Below, in pieces: positions 1 to 11,735 of a stretch of 64,000 bases of DNA. Made by a program: the position numbers and the translations under genes. How positions within the stretch are numbered: the first letter of the stretch is position 1; the number at the start of each line of letters is the position of its first letter. The notes beneath the pieces are model-generated. The model saw only the letters and a list, made by a program, of their open reading frames with translations, had not been told where the DNA came from and searched no databases. This DNA is from Malania oleifera (Eukaryota; Streptophyta; Magnoliopsida; Santalales; Ximeniaceae), in NCBI RefSeq assembly GCF_029873635.1, contig NC_080422.1, positions 6,479,764 through 6,543,763 on the forward strand. Reading direction: 5' to 3'.

Positions 1-1358
1 TCCATTTTGCAAATCAAACATATATAGCTTGTTAAATTTTTCTTTTCTTTTTCTAGTGACCGAGAATATTTCTCGATACTTCCGACTCGTTGAATTGTTT
101 GTCACGCCAACTAATAGTTAAATATCTAGGCATTCAATATTTGAAACTATTACAAAGATTGACCTGGTAAGTCATCAATCGATATTGGTTTTACTAATTT
201 GTATGCTTAATTGCTACTAATTAAAGTCTAGTGACCTAATTTTATGCATGTTCTTAGCATTTGACCTAGTTAACCAAAAAGGAAGTTAAAACTATGATGC
301 GTAGCATAAAAGAGAAAGTATGATATTCTTGTCCATTTTTTCTAAGTACAAATTTAAAATTTTATTGTTAAAAAGAATGGGCCGTATTTAATAAGTAAAT
401 TACAATCCATTTCCATTTTAGATATGCCAAATCTCATCCATCAAATAAATAAGAGGGTCTTCTAACCAAGTTGTAATGCACTGTAAGGAGATCGAAAGCC
501 ACGAATTGATCGATTGAGAGAAATCTCATTTGTTTTTCTTCCCGTACATATTAGGCTTAAAAATTATTTTGAGCAAGACACTTAATTACGGGTTTTGCTC
601 GGGTCCCTTATTCCTATATTTTCTTATACCTCAAGTTATGGTGATATACATCTTTTTATCTTCACTATAAAGTTATATTTAACTTTGTTCAATTCATATG
701 TTTGAAATAAGACCATTCATTTATAGAACTTTTTTGATATTAACCTCTAAGGAACCCGACCTAACTAATGGGTCTTCAATATTCAAATAATTAAAATTTT
801 AACCTTAAATTTAGAGACGAAAGATTGATCACATGCAAATTTGACCACTAAATACTGCACTAAATATAATTATGATCAATAAAGGCAATCGTAAGTCAAT
901 CAGATCATCCATTAGAATTAATTAAGAAATAAAAAACTTAGTAGTTGATTAATAGAATTAAGCTCCCAATAATCAAATAAATTGAAAGAGCACTGGCTGA
1001 TCAAGAACAACAAACATTAAAGTTTTCAGCAAACAAAATGGCCTTAATGGGACAACCATAAAATTCACAACCAAAGTTTGACCAGATCGATCAGTTTTTA
1101 TAAATTAATTAAGAGCACTACTGTGGTTTACAAAATTAGAATGCAAAAACTCAGAAATAAACTGAGAAACAACTCCATTACTTGATCACTGTCAACATAT
1201 GCTTCACCATAAATTAATTACTCACTATATATATGTATTATGTATGAACATCGGAATTGCAATTAAGCAATTAATTGTACATAAAACATGATATGATCGA
1301 TCACATATGATATAATTATTTAATCATACTTGCTAATTATTTGGTACCAGATTAATTA
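1..1358. other. AT-rich flank without a recognisable gene
   Basis: This stretch is strongly AT-rich and has no open frame with recognisable protein features on either strand. Its right part is the 3-prime flank and probable 3-prime UTR of the minus-strand gene that ends at 1359. I see no repeat termini, tRNA or simple-sequence array in it. Confidence 0.6.
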
Positions 1359-1865
1359 TTAAGCACAGTAGATACCGACGGCACCGGCCGCCATGAACCG
1401 ATCCGACGCCGTTCTTCTAGCCAGAGAGTTCAACTCCGGCGAGAGGCCGCCGTAGTCCAAACCCGTTTCGGGAACTTCGGGAATCGTGGTGAGCGAACCC
1501 GACCCGTCGCAGAGAACGTAAAACCCATCTCGAGGTCGATGATGATGGTCTTGCACCCGGAGAAACGACGTCGTAGTGGGCTGAGGCTTTACGCGGAAAA
1601 CTGACCGGAGGAGCCGGTTGACCGACCGGGAAATTTTCCAGGGTTTTTTGGGCGCGGCGGCGGGGGGCGGAGGAGGGTGGTGGTGGGAGAGATGTGGCAT
1701 GGAGAGAGTGCGAGAAGAGATGGCGGAGTCGAGTTGGCGCTTGAATGATTTGAGCTCGAAGGAGTCGTAGAGTGAACTATCACAATCCCATACAGCAGTT
1801 GGATCCCCCTTATTCCCCTCTTCTTCTTCGTCATGATGATCACGCTGCAGATGGGTTTTCTCCAT
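1359..1865 (-). CDS. Small uncharacterised plant protein, single exon, 168 aa
   Basis: One uninterrupted frame of 168 codons runs from ATG at 1865 to TAA at 1359. The protein has an acidic, His-rich N-terminus (residues 7-17), then WDCDSSLYDSFELKSF (about 27-42), a serine-rich stretch with SRTLSMPHL, a His/Pro run (about 60-70), a basic segment with two RSV motifs (about 75-95), a FYVLCDGSGSLTTIPEVPE block (about 115-135) and a conserved-looking C-terminus ending GAVGIYCA. The layout (LYDSFEL, SMPHL, GSLTTIPEVPE, GI-CA end) resembles a family of small uncharacterised angiosperm proteins I know only from memory; no biochemical role is known to me. There is no signal peptide or membrane segment. 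GC content is clearly above the surroundings, as expected of a real plant exon. A TATA-like box lies about 130 nt upstream, and a long (CT)n tract immediately precedes the ATG. Confidence 0.78.
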   Translation of the reverse strand: MEKTHLQRDHHDEEEEGNKGDPTAVWDCDSSLYDSFELKSFKRQLDSAISSRTLSMPHLSHHHPPPPPAAAPKKPWKISRSVNRLLRSVFRVKPQPTTTSFLRVQDHHHRPRDGFYVLCDGSGSLTTIPEVPETGLDYGGLSPELNSLARRTASDRFMAAGAVGIYCA

Positions 1866-1870
1866 TTCTT

Positions 1871-1873
<3 letters not shown>

Positions 1874-1940
<67 letters not shown>
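1874..1940 (-). repeat. (GA)33 microsatellite; (CT)n in the 5-prime UTR
   Basis: This is a perfect GA dinucleotide run of 67 nt, which is (CT)n on the sense strand of the small gene. It ends 8 nt before the ATG, so it should lie in the 5-prime UTR. GA/CT arrays at leaders are bound by plant BASIC PENTACYSTEINE (GAGA-binding) proteins; that role here is inference. Confidence 0.95.
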
Positions 1941-1943
<3 letters not shown>

Positions 1944-1994
1944 AAGAAGAAGAAGAAAGAGCGAGAGAGAGAAGGTTTGAGAAATTTTGGGAAA

Positions 1995-2001
1995 TTATAT
2001 A
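1995..2001 (-). promoter_or_regulatory. Candidate TATA box of the small gene
   Basis: TATATAA on the minus strand, about 130 nt upstream of the ATG at 1865. A start site 30 nt downstream would give a leader of about 100 nt made mostly of the (CT)n tract. Placement rests only on consensus and distance. Confidence 0.4.
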
Positions 2002-2384
2002 GAGACTTACCACTCTATGTATCTAATTTAATTTAAATATATAGAAAATGGACTCTCTCTTTATAAGTCAAATTTTAATGAATGATACACTTATTTATTA
2101 CGTATTTAATATTTTAATTTTAAATTTTAAATATAGATAGAGTTTCTCTATGATTTCTCATGATATAGGAATATGAGAGAGAGTGCAATAGGAATATGTA
2201 CGAAGTGGAGAGAGCTGGGGGTGAAATAGGAATGTAAAGAGGAGAGAGAAAAAAAAATTTTAAAAATTGAGGACTTTTTCCCGTATTTTAAAATTTTCAC
2301 AAACCTTCTCTCAAGCTTATAAAAAAAATAAAGATTTTCCTTTAAATTTAACAAAAGTTAAAATATTTTAGAGATTTAAATGTT

Positions 2385-2679
2385 TCAATAATTTAGGTAT
2401 TAGCAATGATTGAAAATATGACAAGAGACTCTGATGGCTTAAATGGTATGTTTGAGCATTTGAAACACAGACCAAATAGGACATGTGTGAGGTGTGAATT
2501 AGTTATTATTTATGATATGAAAATGGATAATAATAGACTTAAAATAATTTGTAAAAATGATTTAATAGCTCTTAATCTATTAAAGGAAAACACTCTCGAT
2601 CAAGTGAATTAATAAAAAAAAATTTATATAACCAATCTCACCTAGTAGGACTTAAAAGTTTTTGTTGTAGTTGTTGTCT
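2385..2679 (+). mobile_element. 5-prime-truncated RTE-type LINE, 3-prime end
   Basis: The plus strand reads as a decayed C-terminus of a plant RTE LINE reverse-transcriptase protein: FEHLKHRPN, then RCELVIIYD, then LKIICKNDLIALNL. The canonical end reads roughly FGHVxRRP, VRRxELV, RPKITxxxVVKKDMIxLNL. It is followed by the typical 3-prime tail with a CACCTAGTAGGACTT motif and a GTT-rich end at about 2660-2679. A second copy of the same tail lies at 20715-21118. Only the last ~290 bp are present, which is usual for dead-on-arrival LINE insertions. Confidence 0.7.
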
Positions 2680-2738
2680 CTAAAGTATTCTAATAATTTT
2701 TTACCTTTTTATCAAATCTCAGATGAACGGACGGTGTG

Positions 2739-2741
<3 letters not shown>

Positions 2742-2778
<37 letters not shown>
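2742..2778. repeat. (GA)n microsatellite
   Basis: A perfect GA run of about 37 nt. No gene lies next to it; the surrounding 2680-3307 holds nothing else that I recognise. Confidence 0.95.
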
Positions 2779-2780
<2 letters not shown>

Positions 2781-3307
2781 GAATTAAGTTTATTGCTAGG
2801 ATGCGGTGGTTAGACCCAGAATTCACGTTGGGCGGATATAGGCCATTAAAAAAGAGGCTACGTAGTGGATGCTCACATCTCCCAATCCCATTTATTAGGG
2901 TTTCCCATTTGGCCTCCACCACCTTAATTTCTTTCTTTCTTTAATTATTAATTATTGGGATTAGTTCACATCCATTAGATCAATCAGGAACCACCCCAAT
3001 TTTAATTTGTCTCATTAGTTAATTTTTTCAATGTTAGTTTACACGGTGTCCATTATATGTATATTGACCTACATATGACAATCACTCAACCCCTCCCCTT
3101 CTCCTCCACGTGCCCCATTCCCTCATCGATTAAATTAGGGTTTGGTCCAAGTCAATCCATGATAAATATCCCAATTCCCATCTCTCATTATTGGGGTTTG
3201 AATTCGGAGCAAGCATTTGGATTGAGTAAAACAATCAATCTATTCGTAATTATGTGTGAAAATTCTACATTATCGGAGGTATTAGCCTTAAAGATCACGC
3301 GAGCTTA

Positions 3308-5298
3308 ATTGTCTTGTTTTGATGATAACAATCTATTAGTGGTTCTACGTTAACTAATTTTTGCATATCAAGTCATAGCAAGTATAAATACGAATACAAA
3401 GATTAAGTAAATTAATAATAAGTTAGACGTCATAAAAAATGAGGAGAATATTAGTCTTGTTGACTACACCATCATTGTTTTAAGTGTTTTGATGATATGA
3501 ACTTATATATTGTTCCTAGTGTTTTCCTATCTTTGCAGATCATGTTTAGTATAGGTACTCGTACATGAAGTACTTGATCAAAGACAAAGATCGGACCGAA
3601 TTGACGTGCGAATAGGAAGATCAAAAGAACAAGTACTCGAAATGACCCAAGCACAATCGAAAGATTAATTGTTAATGCATATATGTAATAAGGGTTGTGT
3701 GAGTTAGGAACATTTCGTAACTCTTGCAGGTGTGTTTCTTGCATGATTTCTAAGCAAGAGTTGAGCAATGCACATGCATCTAGGACACATGAGTTTATAG
3801 GATTGCATTTAAGTCACAAACTCACATTCATGGTTTTTAAAGTTAATTTAAAGAGTTTGTCAAAACAATCCTAAACTCAACATGTTTTCCAAAGGGATAA
3901 GTTTTTAACATTTTGGTTTTATAAACATTTTCATACTTGATCCCATTTGTGTCAAAATGAGCTTTATGTCCTAAAGGTTTAAAGAAAGTAAAGAATATTT
4001 TATAAAGGACATATTAAGCATATAAGATATCAAAACAAGTTTTCAAATATATTTTTATTATCAAGATATCTTATATTCAAGGGAAAACTCATTTGGACAA
4101 TATTAAACTTTATTAGACTTAAAATATTTCATATACTTTTGTCCAAAAATATTTTAAATGATTAAAAGGCTTTTCAATTGAGTTTAAAACCTCAGTTATG
4201 CACCAATCATCTTTCCCGATGACCCTTCGGTAATTGGGGTATAACTTTTGCTAGAAGGGTCCAAAAAGCACGAACTTGGTGTCCCTGAAAAGTTAAGAAA
4301 AAATTTCACAACTTTCATGTTGATGATTTTTTTCTTATTCAGGGCACTGGTCAACCAGAGCAGGGGAATGGTCGACCAGCAATTCCAGTAGCTAAATAAT
4401 CCTCATAAACCAGGCAAATGGTTGATCAATGTAGGGCAATGATTGATCAGTGGGTGAATGGTCGGCCAGAGAAAGTGAATGGTCGACCAGTGGCCTCGTG
4501 CCTAGCACTATAACAGCTAGTTTTGTTTGGAAGTTGCTCCCAACGACTAGTTAACGACTATAAGGGCTTTTTGGCTATAGAAAAAATCATAAACTTGTTT
4601 AGCATGGTTTTGATTATTTTATTACAAGCATTTAGTGAAATATATCTTTGAATCTAAAACCAAACACTTTGCACTTGCATTGTGGTTCATTCATCTCAAG
4701 TGCTTAATCCTCTCTTACTCATTAATTATGTTTGATTCAATCCTTAGAGAGAGTAGTGTGAGAAATTGTTTGTAATTCATATTTGCTCATTGTGAGGAGC
4801 ATTCTTTTGTATTTACATCATCTTGAGAAAGGTTCTTTGTGAATCAAGTTGTAAGGTTCTTTGTAAACCGAATTGGTAAAGGTTCTTTATGAGCGGTAGG
4901 GATTTGTTCCTGAGTAAAGGTTCTTTGTGAGTGTGTAGGGATTTGTTCCTGAGTGTAGGGTTGTGTACTCGAATTGTAAGTCTTACTCCGCCGAGGAAAG
5001 AGTGTTTATAGTGGATTGTAGAATCGTTGACTTGATGCTAAGGCATGGATGTAGGCTTGTGCCGAACCACTTCAAATCTCGGTGTTGATCTTCTCACCTT
5101 ATACTCTTTACTTTAAGTCTTGTACATGATTTACTTTTGCTTATATTGTGATATAATTACTTGAAATCTTGCCAAGAGTTTTATTTTATAGAGAAATTTA
5201 ATATACACGAAAAGAGTCATTATTTATAAATTTGTAGATTTAAATTTAGTAATATCTTATAAATCGTTGGCAATCATTTACAACCTGTTTAGGTGTCA
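3308..5298 (+). mobile_element. SIRE/Maximus-like Copia LTR, solo or remnant (fossil)
   Basis: The segment begins with TTGTTTTGATGATAACAA, repeats a TTTTGATGATATG motif near 3490, carries an array of near-palindromic GGTCGACCAG words (4340-4500), then an AACGACTATAAGG-type promoter region. It ends with the GTAGGCTTGTGCCGAACCACTTCAAATCTC block (about 5051-5081) that is characteristic of long LTRs of the SIRE/Maximus Copia lineage. No coding region or second LTR is adjacent, so it reads as a solo LTR or relic. Both ends are approximate. The decayed state suggests an old copy. Confidence 0.6.
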
Positions 5299-7322
5299 AA
5301 AATATTTTTCTTTTTTTTTTTATATTTCTAAATAATTAAAAATGAAAATTTGTTTTCCAATTTTTCAAGATTAATCGTATAGGAAATCTAAAATCAATCA
5401 AAGGATTTTTTTTTCTTCAATTTTCATATAAAATTTTGAAAAAATAAAAAAATAAGGTAGCATTTCTGTATTTATTGGAAAAATAAAAAGCAATTATTTG
5501 CATAAATGAATTGGACCTAACACTTTTATGTTGAAAAATACTCTTTATATTAATATAAATGATATTACAAAATTGTTCTTACAAGTGAATGTAGTAATCC
5601 ATCAACCCAAAATATTATTATTATTATTATTATTATGGAGACAATTAAATTGAATTAAAGAGAATTGAGGAAGGAAGTGACTTACCCATTAAGTCTTGAC
5701 CATTGGGCTAGCAATTTTATATATATAAAGAAACTTTTTTCTAGTAAAATGTGCAAACTAATTTAGCATTGGCACATTAACACTTCTTAAGAAATGCATT
5801 TTAAGCTGCTTAAGAAAGGCTTTTTGAGGTTGTACTCAATTGATTTCAGACTATAGAAGAGCAAAAAAAGAAAAAAGAAAAAAGAAAATGAAAAGACCTA
5901 GTAATTCTTTAACTATAACACTCAAAAAATTTCAATACACGCCTTACTAAATTTTAATTTTTGACAGGAAATAACTTAATGAATCGAACGACATCAATCT
6001 TATAGACGTTTTTTTTTTTTTTTTTACCTAAATGACCTCTAAATAGAGATATGTCTAAATTGGTTCATTGAATAAGTGAATCAATTAAACATCGGAGCTT
6101 TTGGTAACAGTTCTGAAATTTCTTTAAATTGCTCTAATTTATAATCAGAGGTCTGTTTTAGAATCAGAGGTCAGCTTTCCAATTGTATCATTTATAGAAA
6201 ATGAAAATGAACAAAAAATGCAATACTAGTACTCAAGTGATTAAAATTAAAATAATAAATTTTATTTTCATATAATAATAAATTATATTATTTTTCCTTA
6301 AAAGTATTAATTAAATATATGACAGTAAAATATTATTATATTACATTATTAGCTTATTTAATTGCTCATATATTTTATCGAATCTTTATAGAGAAGGTTA
6401 AAATTGAAAAACAATATATATTCAGATATTAGATACCAAAGAGTTAAAACAATTTAGATTTTAAATTGAGTATCGGTACAAGTTTGATTCATAACTGATT
6501 CACAAAATTAAATTTAAATTTAGTGTTAGCACTTTTAATACTTAATATCAACAAACGTCCCTCAACTAGATAAATTATAAAATGAAATTATTAAAATTTA
6601 ATTGAATATTTTTGGAAATTAAATGCAAAAGACAAGCAATGCTGCATCTTACTTGAGAAATTAATAAAGATGTGGATTCTACACTGATACAATTTTTAGT
6701 AATATTATTATTGATATTTAACATTATAACTAGGTCATTAATGTTTTTAATAATATTTAAATGCTTGCACATTTCGAATTTCAAAAATATGATAAAAAGG
6801 TTAGAAAAATTCAAAAGAATTTACCTTTTTTTATGTTTGGATATCAAAAGAAAGTGGAAAAAAATAATTAGATGAAAAATTTATAAACAAAAAAAAAATT
6901 TACTTATCATTAGGATTTAATTTTTCTTAATTGTAATCATATCAGGGTAATTCTTTATTTTGATAGTATTTGATACTAAGAGGAAATATAATAAATAATA
7001 ATTTTTATTATTATTTTTCTTTTCATTTTTCCTAACAAAATCTTCATCCAAACAAAGCTAAAGATGTTTTTTAATAGTGTAGTTTTTTTTTTTTTTTTTG
7101 CCCTTTCTACCTTATTATTGATTTATTTTTGGCTGAGGGAGTACATTTCTATTCTAAACTGCATTTCAACTCATAGAAGGAATACATTATCCTTTTCATT
7201 TATGTTAAGTCCATAAGACCATAGTATTAAAACTATAAAGTGCATTGTACACAAAACCCCACGAATTTGGGAGGAATGAAAACCATGCCCATTATATTTT
7301 ATTAAAAGACCCAGCCGTTGCC

Positions 7323-7357
<35 letters not shown>

Positions 7358-7719
7358 CCAATTGGGTTTGACACTCAGGAAGTGACTTGCGGATTAAGTC
7401 TTGACTATATTGAAAAAAGAATTGTCGTAAATTCAAGGACAAAAGATGCATACCATTTAATAGAAAGATGCAAATCTTATGTATACATTTTTAAATTTGA
7501 CAAAGTTATTTGAAAAAAAGTTATTTTTTGAAATATCAACAGTATTTCTCTTATTATTATTATTATGGTCAATAACTTACAAAGATAACACACTACCCAA
7601 AAGATAAACAACTAAATGCAATTGAAAAAAAAAAAAAAGGATAAACAATATCTAGCTTGAATATTATTTAACTTCCCAAGCAACACTTGCAATCGGGATA
7701 GAAAATTTGAGAACTGTTA
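5299..7719. other. AT-rich intergenic DNA with simple repeats
   Basis: Very AT-rich DNA without recognisable coding sequence. It holds an (ATT)n run at about 5612-5636, poly-T near 6010-6025 and 7083-7099, a (GA)n run at 7326-7354 and a short ATT repeat near 7550-7565. Open frames here are short and of low complexity. Confidence 0.6.
7326..7354. repeat. (GA)n microsatellite
   Basis: A perfect GA run of 29 nt in AT-rich DNA with no gene near it. Confidence 0.95.
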
Positions 7720-10700
7720 TGTGTAAGGGTCTTAGAGTTTTCTGACCCAAATATATGGTTTTGGTGTATGATTATTGACTTGGAGGAATGTCGGTTAACC
7801 CAAATGCAACTATGTGGTTGTCACGGGATAGTTTTAGTATGTCTCTGTGACGTTGCGGTTGGTTTAGAAAATTCTAATGGTGGTGTTTTCGAACTTAAGA
7901 TGTATGATCATAGATCTTTGGTGGTTACTCGTATGTGGCCGAGAATACTTCGAAGATTGACTTTTGGGGAAATACCAGGTGTGCATCCCACTTCCCTAGG
8001 TATCCTGGTGGGTACTAAGTGAGTAATGTTAAGGAACTACTATGTGTGAGGATCCATTTGGGAATGGGACCATGCAAGTCTCTTTGGTCTGGAGTTTTGG
8101 GTGTACGTCTTTCTTAATTATTAGCTATACAATTGGGCGATATTATTCAAGACCCCTTTTGTGCAAAAAGGATAAGAGTTACCCTCAATACTGGTGGATT
8201 GTGAGTTATTTTTCTTACTGTTAAAGTTTGGGTTTCTTAATCATGACCTTAATTAGGAGGTTCAAAGGTTGTTCAGCTGTTAGAATTGACCACTAGGTTG
8301 GACACTCGAGTGTTTCCTTGAATAAGAATGAGTACAATTGGGATGGATTTGGTGTAGTCTTTCTACTGCACAAGCGTGACTTTGACACTTTAGGAGGATT
8401 TTTGCAAGAGTGATTCCTTTTGACCATTATGAACTTCATGTCTATGACAGTTTGTATAAGAGCAGATCTCTCGATCTTGGATGAAAAATGAGATTGAAAC
8501 TACTAGCATTTACTCGATAGTGAATATTCGATTTGTGACATTGGGTTGGGGAAAATTAAGTTATTTTTTAGTAGGTTCTTGTTTCTCTCTCTCCCCTCTT
8601 GTCATGTAACTCATTGCGGGTAAAGAAAGGAAATTTGAGCTTTAGTCAACATCTTGCAAACATTGAGTTACTTGATGGTGCCCTATACCCTTAATAAGGG
8701 ACAAGGGTCGATGGAAGGGAACTAAGATGAGATTGTCTTGTGCCCTTAAGGTGGGTATTGTTGCCACACTTTAGAAGTTGTCCTATCGTGGTTGGCATTG
8801 GAGCTTGGATGGTTTATCCATTGAGGCTTTGTGGCATCCTCGTTCCACAGGCAGAGATAATACTCTTAAATCTGGTAGAAGTGGAACGTCGAAGGAGTTT
8901 GTCCAATGGTGTCTTTATGAAACTTGAAAAGTTCATACCTATACAAAGAAGTGACATTCGTAGATCTATAGGGAGGAATGAGTTGCAAGCGCGTCTGACA
9001 AATGTCCTCGAGCCACAAGTGCAAATATGTGTTGGTCACTATGGTGACACTTACCTTGTGGGGATTGGAACAAAGGGAACCACAAATCTTGCTCATTAGG
9101 CTTCATAGGAACCTAGTTGCTCATATGAGATGTTTCGATGGACTAAATGCATTTAAAGACCACTATTGTAGAATTGTCATAAGCATGTTTGCGCAACTTA
9201 CATTTGTTGCCTTCTCAATGACCCATGCCAAAAGGCATTGTGACAAGTTTTCTTATAAGACATTTGAGTCATGCTTTTAGCAGGCACATGCACCATTGTG
9301 GCTAGAGGGCCATTCTCGTTTTTTGTTATTATATAGGTTCATGCAACAAAATTGAGTTAGAGGGCTTCCTTTCAAAGAATATTTTGAGTTCAAGCCAAAG
9401 GGCAATGATATCATAATGGTAATCACGATGGATTGTGGTTAAGATTGGTTTTGTTAAAGGATAAGAGATTGGGATCCTTCAAGCTTCGGTTTGGCATTTA
9501 AGATTTGAATGTCAAAGGACATAGACGATTGGTTTTGGTGCTTAGGATTATCACTTGAGTTGTGACATAACCTTAAGACTTGGGGACTCAAGGAAGTTCT
9601 CATCTTAATCATGTGTCTAGACTTGAGCTAGTTGGTTAACTTCAAAATTGTGGTATTCTAGGTTGTGTTAGTTATCTTGTGAGTAATTTGGGTTGTGTAA
9701 CCCCGAATGCTAAGATCATTTGCATTTTGGGTGTTTCCTTGGGGTGAACTCATCCTTTGGGTTGGTCATGAGACTCCTTTGGCGAAAAAACACCTTTGGA
9801 ATGGTTCATTGGCTTCAAGCTTGGTTGGCTTGTTGCTCATGGTAACCTTATGGTTTTGAGATCAATTGTTTGATGAAAAGACTCTAGGGTACGGGTTCTC
9901 TTTGGAGTTGTGTTTTGTAAAACTTTGGGGTGGAGACTCATATTGGCATCATTGTGTTGATTTCAATATTGGATTATTACTTGTTTTGTTGAGTACCAAG
10001 TGTTTGGGATGGTCATATTTGAGAGAACCTACGGGAGGTGACCTCTCCTTGGAATGGTTCATTGGCTTCAAGCTTGGTTGGCTTGTTGGTCATGGTAACC
10101 TTATGGTTTTGAGATCAATTGTTTGATGAAAAGACTCTAGGGTAGGGGTTCTCTTTGGAGTTGTGTTTTGTAAAACTTGGGGTGGAGACTCTGGCATCAT
10201 TGTGTTGATTTCAATATTGGATTATTACTTGTTTTGTTGAGTACCAAGTGTTTGGGATGGTCATATTTGGGAGAACCTTCGAGAGGTGATCTCTCCTTGG
10301 AATGGCAAGGTTGGTATAGAACCTTGAGATGGCATTGGCCATCAAAATATGGTAATGTATAGAGTATCAAAATTAGGTTATGATTAAACCTGGATCAGAT
10401 ACGATTTTGTGTTATTTGATCTATGGCTAAATTGAGATGAGTCTTAGCTAGTTTGGTTTTGGGAAGTAGTTAACTGTCGTGTACTTACGTGGTCAATACT
10501 CTTCAAAACTTTAGTAAGAGTTCGGTCTTGAGAGACAAGGTTGTAAGTACGGATCTATATCAAGGATTGAGAATTTGTGTTTTGAGAGTGGTGCTATTTC
10601 TAGAATTGTTGGTATGCGGGTTAGCGGTTAACTTATAGTTGAGTTGTGACCTTTGACATGAGAAGACTTGGGTTGGAGCAGAGACCTGAGTGTGGTTATC

Positions 10701-11735
10701 AGAGGAAGTTGCATTCAAGTTTGAATTTGAGTTTTGGGTGGAAGACCTTGCTTCTCTGGGTTGTGTGCTCTAAGCGACTTCAAATTAAAATTAGATCAAG
10801 TCTACCATGGGATTAGAGGCAAGATTTGCTAATGTGAAGAGTTTCTATTTGTGGTTGGTTGAAGCCTCTTTTGTTGGGGTTTAGCGAGTATTTCTGAAAC
10901 TTGGTTAATTTATTTTCATCAATGAGGATGTTAATAGATTAAGTGGGGGAAAAATATTAGGGTCTTAGAGTTCTAGGACCCTAACACATGGTTTTGGTAT
11001 ATGATTACTGACCTAGAGATATGGTCAATTAACTTGCATGCAACTATGTTGTTGTCACGAGATGTTTTTGGTGTGTCTCTATGATGTTGTGGTTGGTTGT
11101 GCTAGTTCTAATGTTGGTCTTCTTGAACTTAAGATGTATGATTATTAGATCCTTAATAGGTACTCATATGTGACCAAGAATACTTCGAAGATTGACTTTT
11201 GGAGAAACACCGGCTATGTGTCCTAGCTATCTCAATATCCTGATGGGTACTAAGTGAGCAACCTTGAGGAGCACTCAAGGACAAGCTATTGACATCCTCC
11301 AGGGGTGTCTTGGGCTTTCGTGTGAGATTAGGAGCCTAATAGATGATCCATTTGGAAATGGGATCAAGCGGGTCTCTTTGGCCCAAAGTTTGAGTGAACA
11401 TTCTTCTTAGCCATTGACTATACCGTTGGGCGGTGTCATTCAAGAGCCAAATTGTATTGAACAAATGAGAGTTACCCTAAGTACTAATGGAATGTTAGAT
11501 ATTTCCCTCATCTTTCAAGTCAGGTTCTTTAGTAAAGAACTGAAGTGGTTAAGGGTTGTTGAGCCATGAAACTTGATCATTGGGTTAAACACTATAGTAT
11601 TTCCTTGGATAAAGATGAGTACAACTAGTTTGGACTTAGTGTAGTCTTACTATTGTATAGGCGTAACTATTTGCCAATTTAGGATTAGGAGAATTTTGGC
11701 AAGGGTGATTCCTTTTGACAATTGTTAACTCCATG
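7720..11735 (+). mobile_element. Non-coding LTR element, copy A (LARD-like fossil)
   Basis: Two related direct repeats of about 730-780 bp frame a 2.5-kb interior. The left LTR is about 7720-8449, from TGTAAGGGTCTTAG to TATGACA. It is followed by a degenerate initiator-Met-type primer site (about 8452-8466, GTATAAGAGC). The right LTR is about 10955-11735 and is preceded by the purine tract AAGTGGGGGAAAAA (10941-10954). The interior has no recognisable gag or pol domain, so the element looks non-autonomous. It closely resembles copy B at 13769-17821 throughout. The two LTRs are visibly diverged, so the insertion is old. The superfamily is unresolved. Confidence 0.62.
9798..10302 (+). repeat. 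Recent 253-bp tandem duplication inside element A
   Basis: GGAATGGTTCATTGG begins at 9798 and again at 10051, and the following ~250 bp (including the GATCAATTGTTTGATG block) is nearly identical in the two units. The similarity is far higher than that between the LTRs of the same element, so the duplication is much younger than the insertion. Confidence 0.85.

Noticed and set aside
3057-3308. 83-codon plus-strand frame after the LINE end
   Set aside because: Low-information sequence with no conserved features. A CACGTG word inside it is not enough to argue for a promoter.
9866-10362. Two similar open frames of 86 and 61 codons
   Set aside because: They are produced by the 253-bp tandem duplication in a non-coding element and resemble no protein family.
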